DNA of 8,123 bases from Actinomycetes bacterium (lineage in GTDB: Bacteria; Actinomycetota; Actinomycetes; Propionibacteriales; Propionibacteriaceae): positions 1 through 8,123 of the forward strand of contig JAEZZG010000014.1 of the NCBI GenBank assembly GCA_023442485.1, given 5' to 3'. The notes below the pieces were generated by a model, which saw nothing but the letters and a program-made list of their open reading frames with translations, was not told the origin of the DNA and did no database searches. Numbering within the stretch: position 1 is the stretch's first letter; each line of letters opens with the position of its first letter. This document shows, in pieces, positions 5,183-8,123 of this stretch. The position numbers were made by a program, and so were the translations under genes.

Positions 5183-5992
5183 TCATGGGTTGGCTTTGGC
5201 GTGAATCAAGGCCGGGTTTGAACTAGCCGGTACGGTGATCGACTCCACCACCGTCACCTGGTAGTCAATCCCGTAGCGTTGTCTCAGCAGCTCCCACCAC
5301 TGGCCTGAGTCACTAGCGGCGAAGGCTGCCGGCAGACTTCGCTGGTCACCGATCACTTCGACTCGATAGGGCGTCGAAATCGAAACATAGTTGACGGTAA
5401 TCGCCGAGCCTGCGTCTCGAATCGCGGTCTTTGAAGTCACCCGATGCCCATTCACGCTGATCGCCTCAGCCCCGGCTTCCCACATCACATTGACGAGTCG
5501 ACGCAGATCCTGATCGATGATGATCTTCTCTGCTGACTCAGGCTCCGTAATGGTGATCACTACGCCCGGGCCCGTCATTGACGCATACCCGGAACTTGCC
5601 TCAATCAATGACAGCTTTTCTGTCAATGACGGTTCGCTATCGAGATCGCGGCGCAACTGCTCAATGTCTGTCTTGAGCCCGGCGTGCTCTTGTCTGAGTT
5701 GAGCCAGGTATCCAGAGTCGGCTTGGACTCGGGTGATCAAGGCTTGGCGGTCCTTAGTTGTTTGAGGCGAGTTACGCCAATGCACGACCCCGTAGGCAGC
5801 TATCAACATTCCAGCGATCACGGCGATGACCAGTAAGGACGCCCGTCCCGTCTTGCTCAGGGGTGGACGAGTGACGGCAGCGTAATCGGGATCGACTGAT
5901 TCCTCGCTCAACGCCTTGAGCAGTTGTATGGACGCGTCAACGGGCGTCGTCACCGATTGCGGCTGTCTCTCAGCCGGGGTGGACGAGGTCAT
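5183..5992 (-). CDS. DUF881 family membrane-anchored coiled-coil protein (before sbp)
   Basis: This 269-residue protein is the second DUF881 member, in the position of M. tuberculosis Rv1823. A Ser/Thr/Pro-rich cytoplasmic-type N-terminus of about 50 residues precedes one membrane segment (about 51-72). A charged, probably coiled-coil region follows (about 78-118), then the DUF881 domain with TGPGVVITI (140-148), DLRRLVNVMWEAGAEAISVN (162-181), HRVTSKTAIR (183-192) and VIGDQRSL (213-220). It has a longer N-terminus than its partner and diverges widely from it, so the two are old paralogues rather than a recent duplication. Its ATG overlaps the stop of the phosphatidyltransferase (ATGA, 5992-5989), with GAGG four bases before the ATG, so the two are translated together. 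A structural role at the membrane with Sbp is plausible but unproven. Confidence 0.91.
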   Translation of the reverse strand: MTSSTPAERQPQSVTTPVDASIQLLKALSEESVDPDYAAVTRPPLSKTGRASLLVIAVIAGMLIAAYGVVHWRNSPQTTKDRQALITRVQADSGYLAQLRQEHAGLKTDIEQLRRDLDSEPSLTEKLSLIEASSGYASMTGPGVVITITEPESAEKIIIDQDLRRLVNVMWEAGAEAISVNGHRVTSKTAIRDAGSAITVNYVSISTPYRVEVIGDQRSLPAAFAASDSGQWWELLRQRYGIDYQVTVVESITVPASSNPALIHAKANP

Positions 5993-6612
5993 GTCGCCTC
6001 GATGAGTTCCCTAGGGGTGCGCAGGATTTCAAAGGTTTGCTGGACGTAGAGTAGTCCGGCCCACCAATACATCCCGGTCCCCCACAAAGCGGCCGCCCAG
6101 CCGACGATGGAGAAGACTAGGGCGCCAGGCATTGACGTGTAGCCGATCAGGATCAGCGGAAGCGCACTCAAAAGGAAGAAGGTGGCGCATTTGCCGATGA
6201 AGTGAACCGGCAGAGAGGTGTAGCCACGTCGTCGTAGGAGGGGAACCAGACAGGCGATCATGACGTCGCGGCCCAGCAGGATCGCAACGAAGCACCAGGT
6301 GAGGAATCCGCGAATACCGAGGGCGACGACGATGGAGATGATGTAAAGACGATCGGCGATCGGGTCGAGCATCTGCCCGAGTTTGGAGACGGTGTGGGTG
6401 GCGCGGGCGATTCGTCCGTCAAAAAGATCGGTCAAGGAGGCGATGACGAGGATCAAGGCGGCGCCGATGTCGGCGGAGTTGGAGCGGTAAACCAGGACCA
6501 GGATCAAGAAGATCGGCACACCGAGTAAACGCAGGAAGGACAACACATTGGGCACGGTGAACAGAGCTTCAGTGTCGTAGCTGTGTTCTTCCGGTGAGTA
6601 GTGCACCGTCAT
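5989..6612 (-). CDS. CDP-alcohol phosphatidyltransferase, probably eukaryotic-type cardiolipin synthase
   Basis: The complete CDP-alcohol phosphatidyltransferase motif is present: D62-x2-D65-G66-x2-A69-R70-x8-G79-x3-D83-x3-D87, which binds the metal ions and CDP-diacylglycerol in the membrane. The 207-residue length and about five or six hydrophobic segments (near 22-42, 49-62, 89-112, 116-126, 144-160, 163-192) fit the family. Which alcohol it uses is decided by weaker signs. LGRDVMIACLVPLLRRRG and LPVHFIGKCATFFLL (134-148) resemble cardiolipin synthases of the type described in Streptomyces and mitochondria, which join CDP-diacylglycerol to phosphatidylglycerol; the residues typical of mycobacterial phosphatidylinositol-phosphate synthase after the motif are not seen. 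Phosphatidylglycerophosphate synthase remains possible. M. tuberculosis Rv1822 is the positional counterpart. The start at 6612 has a ribosome site of ten consensus bases. Its stop overlaps the next gene. Confidence 0.88.
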   Translation of the reverse strand: MTVHYSPEEHSYDTEALFTVPNVLSFLRLLGVPIFLILVLVYRSNSADIGAALILVIASLTDLFDGRIARATHTVSKLGQMLDPIADRLYIISIVVALGIRGFLTWCFVAILLGRDVMIACLVPLLRRRGYTSLPVHFIGKCATFFLLSALPLILIGYTSMPGALVFSIVGWAAALWGTGMYWWAGLLYVQQTFEILRTPRELIEAT

Positions 6613-6613
6613 G

Positions 6614-6623
6614 TCACCTCCTT
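6614..6623 (-). promoter_or_regulatory. Full-consensus ribosome binding site of the phosphatidyltransferase gene
   Basis: The minus strand reads AAGGAGGTGA, complementary to ten bases of the usual 16S rRNA end, with one further base before the ATG at 6612. It is much stronger than the sites of the neighbours and fixes the start. CACC and GGTG around AAGGA (6615-6627) could pair into a small 4-bp hairpin covering part of it. Confidence 0.75.
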
Positions 6624-6671
6624 GGTGGTCGATTTCGAGTGATTCAACCTGATCTCGTTGACTAGCTCATC

Positions 6672-7802
6672 CTACTTGTCTGAAAAATTCACCTCAATCC
6701 GAGCCCCTCCCAGTGCCCGTTGATATTGATCCATGATTCTAGGCCCGAGCACATCCCAGTCGAACTCTCCGGCCCGCCTCGCCCCGTCGTGGAGCCGGAG
6801 ATCACGCGGTTCAGCGAGACTTTCTAGCAAGACGCGGGCAAGGTCTTCGCCATCACCACAGCGGAAGGTTCGGCCCACCATTGCCCCGTCGGCGGTGAGG
6901 ACATCAACGAATGCCGGGATATCGCTGGCGACGACGGGAGCGCCAGAAGCGAGGGCTTCTATCAGAATGATCCCGAAGGATTCCTGGCCAGTATTGGGGG
7001 CCACATACACGTCTGAACGGGAAAGAAGCTGATTGCGATCTGCATCTGAGAGGAAACCGGGGAAGGTCACCCGCTCGTCATCGCAGCCGCTACCCTTCCC
7101 GATCACCACAACTTCCAGGTCCGGGTAGCGATCCAAGACCGGCTCGAGGGCCGCCTGCAGAATCGGAAAACCCTTGCGCGGCTCGTCATAGCGTCCCACG
7201 AAGGTGATCCGAGGATGGTCGCCGCCGCGCCACTTCCCGGTGCACGGTTCGAGCTGGTAATCGTTGATGTCGATGCCGTTGCCGATGATCACGGGTTTGA
7301 CCCCATAGAGGTGGTGGGCGACATTCCATGCCACTTTGGATACCGCAATCGACGACGACATTCTGGCTACGATCCGCTTATTGATCCGAACCACATTGCG
7401 CAAGAATCTCGACGGTTTACGGGCGGCATGGAAAGTTCCAACGATCGGGCCGTTGAAGGCGCACAGGGCGTGCAGAGCCACTGATGGTGCGAGAGGCTCG
7501 TGGATGTGCAAGACGTCAGGGTTGCTCCAAGCTAGCCAGCGCCGAACCAGATTCTTCGGCTTTCGCCCGTAGTTGATGTGGGCAAGGGAGCCATTCGTGC
7601 GGACTTTGAAACTTGGACCTGCCGTGACGAATTCGGAGCCGTCGAAGCCGTAGTCGTTGAAAATGTCGAGGCTAGGGAAATCGGGGCCGATGATCGATAC
7701 CTGATGCCCTTGGGACTTCATCCAGCGGGCTAGACCAAAAATGTGGTTCTGGACACCACCCGGTTTAGCGAATGAGTACGGACAGACATACCCGATCTTC
7801 AT
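6672..7802 (-). CDS. pimA: PimA-type phosphatidylinositol alpha-mannosyltransferase (GT4)
   Basis: PimA transfers mannose from GDP-mannose to phosphatidylinositol at the inner face of the membrane, the first step of phosphatidylinositol-mannoside synthesis. The 376-residue protein shows the two-domain GT-B fold of family GT4. The N-terminal domain begins MKIGYVCPYSFAKPGGVQNH, closely like mycobacterial PimA, with the glycine loop at 15-16; HIHEPLAPS is at 99-107 and TFHA, with the catalytic-type histidine H125, at 123-126. The donor domain has VGRYDEPRKG (202-211), giving R204 and K210 for the phosphates, and APNTGQESFGIILIEALASG (268-287), with E274 at the sugar-binding position. The start at 7802 has AGGAAAGGG before it. 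It follows the acyltransferase gene by 58 bases, and that neighbour acts on the product of this enzyme, which supports the specific call over other GT4 enzymes. Confidence 0.92.
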   Translation of the reverse strand: MKIGYVCPYSFAKPGGVQNHIFGLARWMKSQGHQVSIIGPDFPSLDIFNDYGFDGSEFVTAGPSFKVRTNGSLAHINYGRKPKNLVRRWLAWSNPDVLHIHEPLAPSVALHALCAFNGPIVGTFHAARKPSRFLRNVVRINKRIVARMSSSIAVSKVAWNVAHHLYGVKPVIIGNGIDINDYQLEPCTGKWRGGDHPRITFVGRYDEPRKGFPILQAALEPVLDRYPDLEVVVIGKGSGCDDERVTFPGFLSDADRNQLLSRSDVYVAPNTGQESFGIILIEALASGAPVVASDIPAFVDVLTADGAMVGRTFRCGDGEDLARVLLESLAEPRDLRLHDGARRAGEFDWDVLGPRIMDQYQRALGGARIEVNFSDK

Positions 7803-7860
7803 AGCGCCCTTTCCTGCTTTCTACGATCGTCGGTGTGAGCAAACGGGGACAGGCTTGTGC

Positions 7861-8123
7861 TTACCTGCGTCGATCGGTGACGTCAGGGTGAATTCCGGTC
7901 GGGAAGAACCGCTGGAACATGTGCCAGTCCACGACATGATTTCGTACGCTCAACGCATAGAAATCTACCATTTGTTCGCAAGCCCGACGAACCCCCTCAG
8001 CCCCAGGTAGCACACGGATCTCATCCCCTAGGGTGATATGCATCGTCTGGCCCTCATAGTTCAAAGCTGCCGGAACAAGGTGGGCGCCGGTGCGCTGGGC
8101 GATCACTGCAGGGCCTGGCGGGA
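7861..8123 (-). CDS. patA: PIM acyltransferase, LpxL/HtrB-like, C-terminal part (runs off the right edge)
   Basis: The last 86 or so residues of a lysophospholipid-type acyltransferase are visible and the frame is open to the window edge, so the GTG at 8106 is internal rather than a start. PPGPAVIAQRTGAHLVPAAL is the late conserved block of the LpxL/PatA family, and VVDWHMFQRFFP near the end matches the typical DWHM-Q segment that closes these proteins. The HxxxxD catalytic motif would lie to the right, outside the window. Family members of this kind in actinobacteria put a palmitoyl chain on the mannose made by PimA. The gene sits directly before pimA on the same strand, the same order as M. 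tuberculosis Rv2611c-Rv2610c. The family is well supported; the exact acceptor is inferred from the neighbour. Confidence 0.85.
   Translation of the reverse strand, partial: PPGPAVIAQRTGAHLVPAALNYEGQTMHITLGDEIRVLPGAEGVRRACEQMVDFYALSVRNHVVDWHMFQRFFPTGIHPDVTDRRR

Noticed and set aside
7861..8106. The GTG at 8106 as start of a complete 81-residue protein
   Set aside because: The frame continues upstream to the window edge, and the residues before the GTG (PPGPA) belong to the conserved acyltransferase block, so the gene is a truncated view of a longer one.

Overview
The window is a stretch of actinobacterial chromosome in which every recognisable gene lies on the minus strand, so the reading order runs from the right edge to the left. 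Phosphatidylinositol-mannoside genes (PatA- and PimA-like), a GarA/OdhI-type FHA protein and an FtsR-type MerR regulator together point firmly to Actinobacteria. The gene set, moderate-to-high G+C and mix of ATG and GTG starts fit a Propionibacteriaceae-like organism, but the family is inference and the species cannot be named from the window.

Right part (8123 to 5183): the 3' end of a PIM acyltransferase gene, then a pimA-like mannosyltransferase gene, then a CDP-alcohol phosphatidyltransferase that looks most like a eukaryotic-type cardiolipin synthase, then a DUF881 membrane protein whose start overlaps the phosphatidyltransferase stop (ATGA). These genes are close or overlapping and probably form one transcription unit for envelope phospholipids. 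Middle (5182 to 3993): a 139-base leader carrying a perfect 7-bp inverted repeat, then the small basic protein gene sbp, which overlaps a second DUF881 gene by 8 bases. Left-middle (3992 to 2477): a 269-base gene-free leader with a near-identical 13-mer in inverted orientation, then garA (with a zinc ribbon) coupled to ftsR through a TAATG overlap. Left part (2476 to 1): another gene-free stretch, a second MerR-family regulator, a small terminator-like region, a YihY/BrkB-family membrane protein, and possibly the first codons of one more gene at the left edge.

The order CDP-alcohol transferase, DUF881, sbp, DUF881, garA, merR/ftsR, merR matches the well known actinobacterial block Rv1822 to Rv1830 of Mycobacterium tuberculosis. 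Two members of that block, gcvH and the bifunctional nuclease gene, are missing, and non-coding stretches of about 260 bases occupy their places. Upstream, the block is joined to the patA-pimA pair, which in M. tuberculosis lies elsewhere (Rv2611c-Rv2610c). The locus therefore combines inner-membrane lipid synthesis (PIMs and probably cardiolipin), an uncharacterised DUF881-Sbp-DUF881 membrane set, a phospho-switch of central metabolism, and a regulator of cell division.

I saw no mobile element, CRISPR array, tRNA, rRNA or phage gene. The least explained parts are the DUF881-Sbp-DUF881 set, the zinc-ribbon form of GarA, and the structured leaders in front of sbp and garA.
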